64,000 bases of DNA from CAWFKW01 sp963816535 (lineage in GTDB: Bacteria > Bacteroidota > Ignavibacteria > Tepidaquicellales > OLB5): positions 248,001-312,000 of the forward strand of contig CAWFKW010000006.1 of the NCBI GenBank assembly GCA_963816535.1, in the 5' to 3' direction. Made by a program: the position numbers and the translations under genes. The first letter of the stretch is position 1. Each line of letters starts with the position of its first letter. A model generated the notes under the pieces. The model saw only the letters and a program-made list of their open reading frames with translations. It had not been told where the DNA came from and ran no database searches. Shown here piece after piece: positions 1 to 10,571 of this stretch.

Positions 1-1
1 G

Positions 2-424
2 TACATTTTAACAATTTTGGCTCGAAAATTAAATGAATATGGTTTTTACGTTAATACGACTCATAGTGTATATTCCGTCGAATACGAATTAAAAAGATCC
101 AATCTTTTTATTGGTATATTGACAAGTAATGGAGATTCAAATGAAAAAGTAATTCAAGAGTGGGATTTTTCTATTGCAAATAAAGTGCCTTCTATTTTAT
201 TGATTGAAGACAATATTCAAGTCAGCACAAGACTCACCCATCCCAATATTATTTACTTTAATAGATTTGATCCTCAAAATGCTATCCAAGTAGCTCAAGA
301 AAGAATAAAGCGGTTTAGCCCTCCTTTAGTTGCCCAAAAGGAAAATAATGAAAACGCACTAGCATGGGTACTTGGAGGAGTTGCGGTAATTGCATTAATA
401 AAACTTTTATCTGAAGATAAGTAA
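2..424 (+). CDS. TIR-like protein with C-terminal membrane helix (5' partial)
   Basis: The frame is open to the left edge, so the N terminus lies outside the window; the first possible internal start is a TTG at 17. The visible 140 residues alternate hydrophobic strands and helices in the way TIR and TIR-like nucleotide-binding domains do: a strand reading LFIGILTSNG, then a helix with an EW pair, then the strand PSILLIED and a later IIYFNRFD. The end (AWVLGGVAVIALIKLL) is a single transmembrane helix. The gene stops 34 bp before the NACHT protein on the same strand, so the two are probably one operon, with this protein as a possible effector or signalling partner. The TIR assignment rests on fold-like pattern only; the region that would hold the catalytic Glu is uncertain. 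It could also be another Rossmann-like effector. Confidence 0.5.
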   Translation, partial: YILTILARKLNEYGFYVNTTHSVYSVEYELKRSNLFIGILTSNGDSNEKVIQEWDFSIANKVPSILLIEDNIQVSTRLTHPNIIYFNRFDPQNAIQVAQERIKRFSPPLVAQKENNENALAWVLGGVAVIALIKLLSEDK

Positions 425-458
425 ACTTTGATTTTTGAACAGTGATAGGGAATCAAAC

Positions 459-3400
459 ATGGACTCAAATATTCCTTCATACTTAACTACACCTTCAACA
501 TCTATAATAATCTTGCCACCTGTCAGTACTAAGGTACAGGAATTACCCTATCATGAGCTTTGTTGGGATGATTTTGAAAGGTTGTGCCTTAGGATCGTAA
601 GACTCGATTCTAAAGTTGAACATTGTCAACTATTAGGTATAAGAGGTCAAAATCAACAAGGAATTGATGTTTTTGCAAGGAAACAGGATGAGGATAAATA
701 TGAAGTATACCAAAGCAAGAGAATTTCAATATTCAATGCGAGTATACTAAATGGATTAGTACAAAAATTTCTTGATGGCAATTGGAAACCTAAAACTTCT
801 CGTTTTACATTATGTGCGAGCTCAAGTCTGAGATCTACCTCCATAACTACTGCATTCGAAGAAAACGTCAAAAAACTAGGAGAGCTGGGAATAAAGTTTG
901 TTAAATACGACTCAGATGAACTAAATCAAATATTAAGAAATCAACCTGAAATAGTAGATGATTTTTTTGGTAGAGAATGGGTAAAATTATTTTGCAGTGA
1001 GGAAGCGGCAGCTCAACTGAATTTACGGAAACGTCTTGACTCCATACAAGTTATAGAATATAGGAAAAAGCTCGGTGAATTCTATAAGATTGTATTTAAT
1101 ACTTATGACCCAGGTATACCTAGTATTATTCTTGATGAAAAAATACCTATAGAAGAAAGGTTTATCTTGCCTGATGTAATGGAAAAAAAAGAAATCTATG
1201 TTGAATATACCCAAACAACAAAAACGGAGACACCTTATCAATCGGAAGAACGACAGCAACAAAATACTTTAAATGAAAACAACTCTAAACAACTAGCTTC
1301 TGTTACGAATTATTCTTCTCAAAAAATTGAAAAAAGAGTTTCAATTGAAGACTGGTTAGTTCAAAACAAACAAAGTGTTATTTTGGGAGAACCTGGGTCC
1401 GGTAAAAGCACTCTAATAAGATATCTAATAATAGATTTACTTCAAGATTCACCTAGATTAAGCAAGTTTAGCGAAAAATGGGGATTCTATTTACCTGTCT
1501 GGATTCCGTTTGCATTATGTTCCCAAAAGATATCGCACAATTCAGATATTTCTATTAAAGAAATTCTATACACATGGTTTAAAAAAAATGGAAGAGAGGA
1601 TTTATTTGTTTTAGTCGAACAAGCCCTAGAAGATGAAAGGCTTTTACTATTAATTGACGGACTTGATGAATCGAAGGATGAATTATCAGCAAAAACAACT
1701 TTAGATAGAATCAATATATTTATTGAGGATAAAAAAATAGCACTGATTGCGACGAGCAGACCTTACGGATATATAAAACTAGAAAATAGGGTGCTAAATG
1801 CTGAGGTTGCAACTTTGGCGCATTTCTCAAACAAACAACAAGTTCAGTTATCATTAATCTGGTTTAAAACCCGACTGAAATATATCCAAATTGATGTTGA
1901 CGAACAAGCATTAACCCTAAACGCGGAAAAGATGAGTAAGTCTTTTATCGAAGAACTAAGAAAGGTGGCTAGTGTAAATGATTTGGCAAAAGTACCCATG
2001 TTACTTTGTATATTAATTGCTCTTAAAATGCAAAATGCAATTTTACCACAAAGCCGATTTCAAGCCTATGAAGAAATTTTGGAGTATTTTATTACTAGAC
2101 ATCCACAAAGGAGAATTCAAGATTCCGATTTAACGGAAAACCCACTAATTTCTTATTTTGACGATAGTAAATTCGCTTTTTCTCTCATAGCTAACTACAT
2201 TCAAAATAATTCTGCAGAAGGATTAGTCGAAAGAGAAACAGCTAAATCAATAATTAAAGATTTTCTAATAACTGAATATGGCAATAATATTCAAGAAGCA
2301 ATAAGAAAAAGTACTGAAATAATAAATATTGGTCAAACTTCACTAGGCATTTTAGTGGAAAAATCTCAATTGGAGATAGGTTTTTTTCACCGATCATTTC
2401 AGGAATATTTAACTGCCTATAGATTATCAAAACTTGATATTGACGAACAAATTAGAATTATATGCGGAAACATTAATAACCCATTATGGAAAGAAGTAAT
2501 TCTTTGTTTTATACATTTAATTAAGAGACCGAATGAAATCAAAAAATTAATAGAACAATTAAGAGATATTACATTTAATGAGAAAGAAAAATATAATGTT
2601 AATTTAATTATTTATGAAATAATCTTTGGGAATTTTGATTGCCCTTACGAGTTAAGGAAAACAATTGCCGAAGAAGCATTTAATGATGTAGAAACTCATT
2701 TCTGGAACTCTTATAAAGAGAATGTTTTGAGTATTTTAATGGGTGGGCTTAACTTCTCTTCGCTAAAAAATTTGATTGAAGCAAGGATTAATAGCTGGTT
2801 TCCAAACAGAATTTTATGGAGAAACAAGGTTTTTAATACTTTTAAAGACTGGGAAAATAAAAAAGAAGTTATACCCTGTTTACTGAAAAACTTGTACGAT
2901 GAAGAAATTGAAAATAAACTCAGTGCCGCACTCTGTTTGGCTGAAATTTCAAATGGCAAAATTTCTATAAGAGATAAACTAACTGATATGTCACTGAAAG
3001 AGCTGGATTTAAATACTAGAGCTGCGGCTTTCGAAGCATTGCTTCAAGGATGGCCGAATGCTGGCATTATTGATGAATTTATTAAAATCAATTCTGATTC
3101 ATGTGTGAATGTACTAAAACTTATGAGTATAAAAGGAAAAGTAAAAAAACAAATAGTTTTAGAGAAAGATTTGGATGATTTATTGAATATGTTAACATAT
3201 AGTAATATTTATTATGCTTGGAAAAATTCTGTCATAGAGTGTATCCTTGAAGGATGGAAAGGGACACCTTTATTAAAGAATAAATGTTTGTCATATATTC
3301 AAGATTTTGGGTCTGAAACATTTATAACTATACTTATAATAGGATTTCCAAATGATGATGACATAGCCCTAATAATACAAAATCAACTTGAAAATGATAA

Positions 3401-5273
3401 ATATCCATTTTCTATTCTAGATGGGCCATGGAGATGGATAGGTATAAACTTCAAAAATAATAAACTACTTTCTCCAATAGTTCAGAATTGGATACTAAAT
3501 CAAGATCCGTTTCACAATAGAGAAGTAAGCTATCTTGTCCCATTATCAAAAACAGAAAGTGTAAAACGTAAGTTAATATCTCAACTCGAGGATAAAAATT
3601 CTTTTCCTCATTGGACTGTACGTGCTTTATTAGAAAACTGGGGCATAGATGATAGTGATGTTAATAAAACATTGATAAATTTAGTTAATACTAACACGAA
3701 ATTTGCTTCCCAGGTAGCTTTTTTTCTTCCTCAAATCATTACTGACAAATCAGAGTGTCTGAAAAAACTTATTGAACTACTGAAAAATCCTGAATCGCAC
3801 CGTCAGGATTTTATATTAGACGGAATTATTAGATTAGGCATTGTGAAGTATGATGACCCTTTAATTGACTATATCATTGACGATGTACTAAATAGTGAGA
3901 ATCTTTGGATGATGTTATATGAAGATATTATCTCCATGCTTGTGACAAACTTTTCCCAAAATAGGAGAGTCGAAAAGTTAGCTTTAACAAATATCCCCAA
4001 GGTTATTAATATTTTACCTTCAGTATCAATCTATTATAACCATAAACCAGAAATCAGAGATGAAATAATTTCATATTGTACTCCGTTATCAAAGAATCTT
4101 AGAAATATGATTTCAACTCAATTAGGTGAAAAATTATATGACAAATATTTCGCCCATAATATTTTGAGTAAATATCAAGAAGAAATACACCCGAACATTA
4201 AGATACAAACATCAATTGGCTTTTATGAAAATGTTGTTTATAATAATCTCGGTTATGATGAACAAAAACTATCGGAGGAATTAATAAAACTTGGTCCTGA
4301 ATATCAAGAAACCAGAGAAGCGGCTTTTTGTGGTACAATTGCTTTAAATAAACCTGAATTAATTAGAGAGACTAAATACAAAACAGACTATTCAATACAT
4401 TTAAAATATGGATTTGATGACTGTCCATCCATAATTAAGTTTCTTTTAAAAAACTGGGAATATTTGAATATTAATTTTGGGGATGAAATCTGGAAAATTC
4501 TTGACTTAGATGTTCTTCGTGTATGGACTGTATTATCAAATTATGTAGATGAGTATCCTTATGTCAAGGAGCAACTAATTAATTTTGTTAAAACTACTGG
4601 AATAAAAGAATATGAGCCCCCGTTGTTACAATTTTTGAATAATCACTTTCCAAAATCTAAATTATTGGCAGATTGTTGTTTAGAATCAATAAACGGAAGA
4701 AGCAGAGTTGATGCGGGTTATATTTTAGGTACCCAATTTGAAGGCGATGAAGAAATTTATAAGCAAATTTATCAAAAAAGAGAAGTTTACTGGCTCCATT
4801 ATAATGACGGATTTATTATAGCCTTATGTAAAGGGTGGAAAGATAAAATAGAACTAGATGAAATTTATGGTGTGTCAGAAAAGCGTAATAGAGTCAGCAT
4901 TGATGGTGAAATTTTTCTTATCTGTTTAAAATCAACGACTGAAAATGTCATGGATAAAATATGTGAGCTTATAAGAAATCATAACGCCTACTTACATCAA
5001 CTCTCTCTTAAAGAAATAATTCGAAGAATAAAGAATGATGAAAGTTTAGAAGAATTAATGACTAAAAAACTCTTTTCTGCAACCAGTATTGATGAGAAAG
5101 TCTCTTTGATCAATTTATTAAATAGGGCTATTATTTTTAATAATGACTTAAAAGATTGGCTTATGAAAGAGATGAGTAATCAAAGAGAAATGGCTTCTCC
5201 TGAAATCGGTTATGACTTAACCGACAATAAATTTAAATCAGTAATGGTTTCAATATTAAGTACTATATGCTGA
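459..5273 (+). CDS. Mrr-like nuclease - NACHT (STAND) ATPase - helical repeat protein, Avs/bNACHT-like
   Basis: About 1,604 aa. A TTG at 435 is possible, but the ATG at 459 has an AGGGA site six bases upstream and is preferred. Numbering from 435, residues 35-130 look like an Mrr-type PD-(D/E)xK nuclease: the helix CWDDFERLC, then GQNQQGIDVF with D78, and VYQSKR with Q93-x-K95. A linker leads to a NACHT ATPase: Walker A GEPGSGKST near 317 and Walker B LLLLIDGLDE near 403-412. Roughly residues 700-1600 are all-helical repeats (HEAT-like), expected to sense a ligand. Proteins with this order (nuclease, STAND ATPase, sensor repeats) are anti-phage receptors of the Avs or bNACHT kind, which oligomerise on a phage protein and activate the nuclease. 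That role is inferred from domain order. It follows the TIR-like gene by 34 bp. No frame damage is seen. Confidence 0.8.
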   Translation: MDSNIPSYLTTPSTSIIILPPVSTKVQELPYHELCWDDFERLCLRIVRLDSKVEHCQLLGIRGQNQQGIDVFARKQDEDKYEVYQSKRISIFNASILNGLVQKFLDGNWKPKTSRFTLCASSSLRSTSITTAFEENVKKLGELGIKFVKYDSDELNQILRNQPEIVDDFFGREWVKLFCSEEAAAQLNLRKRLDSIQVIEYRKKLGEFYKIVFNTYDPGIPSIILDEKIPIEERFILPDVMEKKEIYVEYTQTTKTETPYQSEERQQQNTLNENNSKQLASVTNYSSQKIEKRVSIEDWLVQNKQSVILGEPGSGKSTLIRYLIIDLLQDSPRLSKFSEKWGFYLPVWIPFALCSQKISHNSDISIKEILYTWFKKNGREDLFVLVEQALEDERLLLLIDGLDESKDELSAKTTLDRINIFIEDKKIALIATSRPYGYIKLENRVLNAEVATLAHFSNKQQVQLSLIWFKTRLKYIQIDVDEQALTLNAEKMSKSFIEELRKVASVNDLAKVPMLLCILIALKMQNAILPQSRFQAYEEILEYFITRHPQRRIQDSDLTENPLISYFDDSKFAFSLIANYIQNNSAEGLVERETAKSIIKDFLITEYGNNIQEAIRKSTEIINIGQTSLGILVEKSQLEIGFFHRSFQEYLTAYRLSKLDIDEQIRIICGNINNPLWKEVILCFIHLIKRPNEIKKLIEQLRDITFNEKEKYNVNLIIYEIIFGNFDCPYELRKTIAEEAFNDVETHFWNSYKENVLSILMGGLNFSSLKNLIEARINSWFPNRILWRNKVFNTFKDWENKKEVIPCLLKNLYDEEIENKLSAALCLAEISNGKISIRDKLTDMSLKELDLNTRAAAFEALLQGWPNAGIIDEFIKINSDSCVNVLKLMSIKGKVKKQIVLEKDLDDLLNMLTYSNIYYAWKNSVIECILEGWKGTPLLKNKCLSYIQDFGSETFITILIIGFPNDDDIALIIQNQLENDKYPFSILDGPWRWIGINFKNNKLLSPIVQNWILNQDPFHNREVSYLVPLSKTESVKRKLISQLEDKNSFPHWTVRALLENWGIDDSDVNKTLINLVNTNTKFASQVAFFLPQIITDKSECLKKLIELLKNPESHRQDFILDGIIRLGIVKYDDPLIDYIIDDVLNSENLWMMLYEDIISMLVTNFSQNRRVEKLALTNIPKVINILPSVSIYYNHKPEIRDEIISYCTPLSKNLRNMISTQLGEKLYDKYFAHNILSKYQEEIHPNIKIQTSIGFYENVVYNNLGYDEQKLSEELIKLGPEYQETREAAFCGTIALNKPELIRETKYKTDYSIHLKYGFDDCPSIIKFLLKNWEYLNINFGDEIWKILDLDVLRVWTVLSNYVDEYPYVKEQLINFVKTTGIKEYEPPLLQFLNNHFPKSKLLADCCLESINGRSRVDAGYILGTQFEGDEEIYKQIYQKREVYWLHYNDGFIIALCKGWKDKIELDEIYGVSEKRNRVSIDGEIFLICLKSTTENVMDKICELIRNHNAYLHQLSLKEIIRRIKNDESLEELMTKKLFSATSIDEKVSLINLLNRAIIFNNDLKDWLMKEMSNQREMASPEIGYDLTDNKFKSVMVSILSTIC

Positions 5274-5631
5274 CGATATCCTTATTAGCAATAGCAACTC
5301 CTTTCAATGCAATTAAATATTATAAACATAAATACTAAGAATGGAGTTTAGGGACCCTGAATAATTGGATCGGGGTTCGAGTTCACAAGGTGCACTATTC
5401 TAATCTCTTTAAGTTTAAATAACTTAGTGAGGTTTTTTATTTTCTTAAAGCTTTTACTTTAAAATCTCCTTACGATTTGGTCACGTTTTTTTTAGACCCA
5501 TTCTTATCCAAATTAAAACACCTAGAATTACAGATTATCCTGTGAATACTTGAATTACATTTATTAAGTGGATAAAAATCTCTATTTTAGAAATAATGTC
5601 TCAAATTCTTATTAATTTATTAATATTCAAA
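5274..5631. other. Intergenic, with possible degraded tRNA 3' end
   Basis: No gene is seen. Near 5368-5392 the + strand reads TCGGGGTTCGAGTTC, which resembles the T arm of a tRNA, and it is preceded by TTTAGGGACCC, loosely like the GGGGAC scars at 10.6-24.9 kb. About 20 bp further on, a weak hairpin (AAGTT/AACTT arms near 5416-5430) ends in TTTTTTATTTT and could be a terminator. The whole may be the scar of a tRNA-targeted insertion between the NACHT and SPARTA modules. Confidence 0.3.
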
Positions 5632-7036
5632 ATGAGAGAAACATTGTTAATTGGACATGCTAACCCAGAAGATAATCCTTTTGCGTTATGGTTAAGTTCT
5701 CGTTTAATGAAAGAAGGTTATTTTGAGAAATTTATCCGGTGGGGAACACGATTTTTGGGAAAACATTCAAAAAACAATACGAGAAAAAGCTGCAAAATAC
5801 ATTCTTGTTCTATCCCATAATACCTTTTCAAAAGCCGGTGTAAAAGATGAATGGGAGTATGCGAGAAGCATTGCTCAAGAATTTAAAATTGAAGATTTTA
5901 TTATCCCTGCAAGGATAGATAATGTTTCATATAATGAAAGAATTGGCTTAAATAGAATAAATGTAATTGATTTTAGTGATACATGGAGGGATGGTTTTTT
6001 AAAATTAATAAAAAAACTGAATAACGATAACATTCTTAAAACGGATACGCAGAATTCAATATATCAATTGCTCGAAAGTGCGGTTAATATTTACAATTCA
6101 GTAAATAGTAATTCGGAAAAGTATTATACGAATTTATTGCCTATTAATAATTTACCTGAATATTTATATGTTTTTAAATTTCATAGCGATACTGCCGCCA
6201 AAGCTATACGAAACGAATGTAGCGGTTATCCGATTTGTTTAAACGGAAACTTATTATTTTGTTTTGAAGAAAATATTCCATCTGTATTAACCAAAAAAGA
6301 AAATATTAAAATAAGACCACAAAAAAAATTAAAGATAAAAGTTTCTGATATTCTAGTCGGAGTCAAAATCACTAAAGATTTTGAAATTGGTAATCCACTC
6401 AACAGTTTGAAGGCATTATTGAGAAACGCTTATCGCGATTTTTCATACAGTAAGCTTTTGTTGAAATATGAAATGTCTAATAAGGGATTTTGCTATTATT
6501 ATAAGACAGGAACTATTGAAAATAACAAGGTTAGCTACATATACCAAGGTAAGAAAAAAACTAAGAACTTGATTGGAAATTACAGTAAAAGGGTATTGGT
6601 TCCTTCATTAGGTGAATATGAAACAATTGAATATTATTGGCATTTTGGTATAACGTCAAGAGTTTTGACGGACCCCTTTTTATGCTATTCACTTAAAACT
6701 CATATACTGTTTTCAGATGATGGAGAGAATATTTGGGAAAGTGATAGTAAGCTGCACTCTGCGCGGCGGGATAAATGCAGAATGTGGCATAACGCTGAAT
6801 GGAGAGAGATTTTTCTTGCCTTTATCCATTCTTTAGGAAAGCCCGATGGATTTATAGAAATTCCTTTGTCAAAAACTGCCCGATTACAAATTCCAAGCCA
6901 GCCCGTGATATTTAATTCATCAGTTGGCTATGTAGAACCAGCTGATTTTGAAAGAATGTTTTTGTTGCGTAATGAACGTGAAGAAGAAGTTGAATCAACA
7001 GCGGAAAGCGAGGAGGAAAATGATGAGGCAGAATAA
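5632..7036 (+). pseudogene. TIR-APAZ protein of a SPARTA-like system, frameshifted in the TIR domain
   Basis: In SPARTA systems TIR-APAZ pairs with a short Argonaute and degrades NAD when guide-directed target binding occurs. Two reading frames join here. The first, from ATG 5632, encodes the TIR start (RETLLIGHANPEDN and a helix ending LMKEGY). The second carries on from about 5723 with RNLSGGEHDFW, the NIQKTIREKAAKY helix and ILVLSHNTFSKAG. The switch falls at about 5717-5723, where the strand that should follow KEGY is missing, consistent with loss of roughly 11-14 bases. Without repair there is no continuous TIR. From about 6050 the protein is the APAZ region, with an acidic tail. The 3' end overlaps the Argonaute start. 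Either the system has decayed or the assembly has an error. An upstream in-frame ATG at 5596 would add 12 residues outside the fold. Confidence 0.72.
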
Positions 7037-8590
7037 ATCTTTCCTGAATATTAAAGGCCAGAAAGTAGAATCTTTTAATGAACATTCCAACTTAAACTTA
7101 TTTTATATCAAGGAGCCAACTTTAATGTTTGGCCACAATCAAAAAACTGAAGATCCAAGAGATGGGCTGATATTATGGGGTCCCTATGATAAAAGTCAAA
7201 CAAATAATTTCAATATTGGGATTATTGGCGAATCAATCGGCATTGGGAGATTAAAGAGATGGCTTGAAAAGATTAGAAAGCCGATGATGAGTATGGATAA
7301 TGATATAGCCCGGCCTTTTTTCCCCGGTTTTGAATCCACATTTGAAGTAGGGATTAACTTCCATTCTATACAAGAAATCGAGATTGATCCAACAGCAATA
7401 GATAATTATTTACGATATTCCGATAGGCATCAAAGAGTAAAACATCTTGTTGACTTATTCACTGAGGAACTAATCAAATTTAAGAACGAAGAGGAGCATA
7501 CAAATATTCAGGTATGGTTTATCGTAATACCTGATAAAATTTATTTATATGGTAGACCGAAATCGGTTATTCCTATTTCATCACAAATATCAAGGAAGGT
7601 TTAAAGAGAAACGAGCGCTTTGATAGTTTCCTATTTGAAAAATATAACGCGTTGCAAGAAGCCTATAATTATGAACCTCATTTTCATCATCAAATGAAAG
7701 CAAGGCTCTTAAAGCATAAAATTATCACTCAAATTATAAAAGAAAGTACCATTGCATACGAAGAAATAGGACATTTGCCTCAGTTTAGATTAGAAGGAAT
7801 TCGTAAAATGGATACAAATAAAGCTTGGAATATATGTACAACTTTGTATTACAAGACAGGTGGAAGACCTTGGAAATTAGGCGATATTAGGCCTAAGGTA
7901 TGTTATGTAGGATTGGTTTTTAAGAAAGATGAAAAATATACCAACCCTAAATTCGCGTGCTGTGCAGCTCAAGTGTTTCTTGATTCAGGTGATGGGATGG
8001 TATTTAAAGGTGATGTGGGTCCCTGGTACAGCCCGGATAACCAACAATTCCATTTGAGTAAAGATGCGGCTAAAAATCTATTGGAAAAAGCTTTGAATAC
8101 CTATTATGACAAGAATAATAATACCTATCCCGATGAAATATTTATTCATGGACGGACTTACTTTGATGATAATGAATGGGAGGGTTTTACCGAGGCAAGC
8201 AAGGGAAAATCTAAAGTTATCGGTGTTCGAATACGGGATGATAGGTTGATTAAACTCTATAGAGAGTTTGAATACCCGGTTTTACGAGGTTTGACATATA
8301 TTATTAACAAAAATTCAGCTTTATTATGGACAAGAGGTTTTGTCTCAAGGTTACAAACGATTATAGGTACAGAAACCCCAAATGCTCTCAGCATTGAAAT
8401 TATAAGGGGGACAGCTGATATAAGAATAGTGTGTAAAGACGTATTAGCGCTTACAAAACTAAATTATAATGCCTGTATTTTTTCAGATGGAATTCCTGTA
8501 ACTTTAAGATTTGCCGATTTGATCGGCGAAATTCTAACAGCAGCTCCATTAATTGAGGATGAAATACTACCTTTCCAGTATTATATTTAG
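7020..8590 (+). pseudogene. Short prokaryotic Argonaute (MID-PIWI), single frameshift
   Basis: The ATG at 7020 follows GAGGAGG (7008-7014) and overlaps the TIR-APAZ stop by 17 bases, the usual tight coupling of this pair. Frame one runs to a TAA at 7602-7604 (ending SSQISRKV). The other frame then reads on without a break from about 7598 through DSFLFEKYNALQEAYNY and FHHQMKARLLKH to 8590, giving about 520 residues when joined, the length of a short pAgo. A one-base change in the run at about 7593-7606 would restore it. The second half (residues about 200-520) is PIWI-like. Short pAgos are normally catalytically inactive guide-binding subunits that trigger the TIR partner. Because the partner is also frameshifted, the pair is probably non-functional, or the assembly is poor here. 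Confidence 0.75.
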
Positions 8591-8655
8591 GTGATTATTT
8601 CCCTTTGATAATAAATATAAAGTATCAAAAAGGATTGCTTAATGTTACCAATTAT

Positions 8656-9072
8656 CTAATTATTAAAAATGAAAATAATAAATATGCCAAGAAAAATTAG
8701 GATACCTCCTATCGCAGTTGAGCTATTAATCTGATTCTCACGGTATAGTAAATGAGAAAAAATAGCGATGAATATAGGATAAGAAACTTCTATTAAGCCC
8801 GAAAGAGTAGCATTTTTATCAGTAATTGAAAAAGCAATACAGATTTCCGCTAATAATAATCCAATAGTCTCTGCGGTAATTAATCCGAGCAATTTTTTGG
8901 AAGATAATATTGTGGAGATGTCATGTGGAATGATATTTGAAAAGGAAGCAACAATAAAAGTTGTCAAAAAGACAAATAACGAACTTATCGATAATGAAGT
9001 AAGGGGAGATATTTTATGATAAACTTGTTCGTTAATAATGTACGTGATTCCCCAGAGAATTGAAGCGGATAT
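8656..9072 (-). pseudogene. EamA/DMT-family transporter remnant
   Basis: The minus-strand frame is open from 9072 to 8656 (139 codons) but has no proper start; a stop at 9073-9075 closes it upstream. The translation begins SASILWGITYIINEQ, followed by a hydrophobic helix, and later has IEVSYPIFIAIFSHLLY and a final hydrophobic helix. This matches the WG..y and P....l patterns of one EamA repeat. Full DMT exporters have two such repeats and about ten helices, so this is about half a transporter. It is most likely a broken gene caught between insertions. No neighbour shares its function. Confidence 0.55.
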
Positions 9073-9412
9073 TCATTACAAGCGTTAGCTGTTATGAATA
9101 AAGAAGGGATATTAAAATAATTCCAAATGTATCCAGCAGTGTCTATTCCATATGACTTTACCTATTATGTTGAGGTCAATTAAGACTAAATCCGGCTTAT
9201 TCCTTTGAACTCCGGTTTATAAGTCTTTACTAATTATTTCATATAAATAAGCGGAACCTTTAATAATCTCTTTGAAAAAAATAGTGCTTAAGTTTTCCAT
9301 TTCTTAATTTATTTTTATGTTTTCTTTTAGCTTTACATATTGAAGGGTTATTGGGTTTAGTTTGTGATAAATGAAATATATAAGGAAAACTAATAGGTTT
9401 ACCAAACTAAAA
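9073..9412 (-). other. Gene-free stretch with response-regulator-like debris
   Basis: No intact gene. On the minus strand near 9200-9140 a short frame reads NKPDLVLIDLNIIG, close to the phospho-acceptor strand of a receiver domain (PDLVLxD). It is closed by stops on both sides. A separate 27-codon frame from 9300 shows nothing recognisable. Together with the EamA remnant this looks like eroded chromosomal or cargo DNA. Confidence 0.3.
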
Positions 9413-9649
9413 CTATTCTAATTCCACATCTGCAAATAGACGGTTATATACATCGCGATATCTTATTAAACATTTTACCCGTGTTCCGACCAGACTGTTC
9501 ATACTATATCCTGTAGTATTAGATGCCACAAAAACAGTTTCAAAATTGTTATAATGGAACTTATTATGTTTTCCTATATGAGTAACATTCATCTTAAAGG
9601 TTTTGCTATCTACAATATATGTTACAGGTCCGATTGCAGTATCTAACAT
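9413..9649 (-). CDS. Small protein paired with RelA/SpoT-domain protein; candidate antitoxin
   Basis: Encodes 78 aa with alternating short beta-like stretches (GPVTYIVD, FKMNVTHIG, FETVFVAS, VKCLIRY) and no signal peptide or membrane segment. I do not recognise the family. It starts three bases after the stop of the RelA/SpoT-domain gene on the same strand, so the two are almost certainly co-transcribed. Small alarmone synthetases acting as toxins (toxSAS) are typically encoded next to a small neutralising protein, which makes an antitoxin role plausible. That is inference from position only. It could instead be an unrelated downstream gene. Confidence 0.55.
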   Translation of the reverse strand: MLDTAIGPVTYIVDSKTFKMNVTHIGKHNKFHYNNFETVFVASNTTGYSMNSLVGTRVKCLIRYRDVYNRLFADVELE

Positions 9650-9652
9650 GTT

Positions 9653-10483
9653 TTATTTCTCTCTTTTTTCTGATTTTATTTTAAGTATTTTTCCTTGCTC
9701 TTCTTCTTCTCGTTTTCTTATCGTAGAAGCAATATTGTCTGCCTCACCAGCAATTCCATTCAGTGAACTAAGTTCAGAATCAAACGGCGTAGCGGCGTGC
9801 CCTTTAAAACTATATCTTATTTTATGGTCAATTTCACTCCACCCTTCTTCAAAAATTGTTCTTACCTGAATCTCAGCAAAATGGAGTTCTTTTGTTAACT
9901 GAGTTAATATTGTGTAATGTACTGATCTGTAATTTTTTTTATGTTTTAATTTCTTACATCCATTCTTTTTACATAAATCCAGAAAATGGTTGTCATCTCC
10001 TTCTCTATAATACACAATAGGTTTCTCGCTTTTTTTAAGCTTAAATCTCTCTCTAATAAACCCATTAATACTATACCAATCATTTTTAAAAGTGTGAAGA
10101 ATTCGGATACCAATTAAATCATTGATTTCTTGCTGGTAGTTTTCAAGATTTATTTTTCGGCCCGGCTGCTCTATTTTTTTCCTAATAATTTTTTCTACCA
10201 GGCTGTTAGGGTCTTTTACTCTATACCTAACCGAATGAACACCTTGGTCTTTAGCATCTTTTGTAAAAAAGATAGCTACTATAGCAGCAGCTGAATGTTC
10301 TAATTTATCTTTTAATGTAGAGTAGTGTTTAAAAATTTCTTTTAAATCTCCCCATTCAAGTTTAGCTTTTGCAAAGTCTTCTTTTTTAATATGATACTTT
10401 TCTAAAAACTCTCTGCGCGGGAGCAATTCTCCAGTAAGTAATGAAGTAGAAACTGTTTTCTTTTTTGTTGCGGTTCGTTTCAA
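9653..10483 (-). CDS. RelA/SpoT nucleotidyltransferase-domain protein (toxSAS-like)
   Basis: Encodes 276 aa. The central domain (about residues 80-250) has the features of (p)ppGpp synthetase folds: YRVKDPNSLVEKI, then DLIGIRILH, YRSVHYTI, and EIQVRTIFEEGWSEIDHKIRY. The synthetase residues of the YxSxH and ExQ(V/I)R motifs are all present, and no hydrolase HD domain or C-terminal regulatory domain is seen, so it is a small single-domain enzyme. Such proteins either make alarmones or, as toxSAS, pyrophosphorylate tRNA or make (pp)pApp. The tight coupling to a 78-aa gene and the location among toxin-antitoxin modules favour the toxin reading. The N-terminal 70 residues are lysine-rich and helical, without a clear family. 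A 12-bp palindrome lies about 90 bp upstream. Confidence 0.75.
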   Translation of the reverse strand: MKRTATKKKTVSTSLLTGELLPRREFLEKYHIKKEDFAKAKLEWGDLKEIFKHYSTLKDKLEHSAAAIVAIFFTKDAKDQGVHSVRYRVKDPNSLVEKIIRKKIEQPGRKINLENYQQEINDLIGIRILHTFKNDWYSINGFIRERFKLKKSEKPIVYYREGDDNHFLDLCKKNGCKKLKHKKNYRSVHYTILTQLTKELHFAEIQVRTIFEEGWSEIDHKIRYSFKGHAATPFDSELSSLNGIAGEADNIASTIRKREEEEQGKILKIKSEKREK

Positions 10484-10571
10484 AGGATAAATTCTGATTT
10501 TAAATAATTCTTAATTTACTCATTATTTTCTATTTTTAAAATACACTTAAGTTCATTAAAAATGCTTGGTA

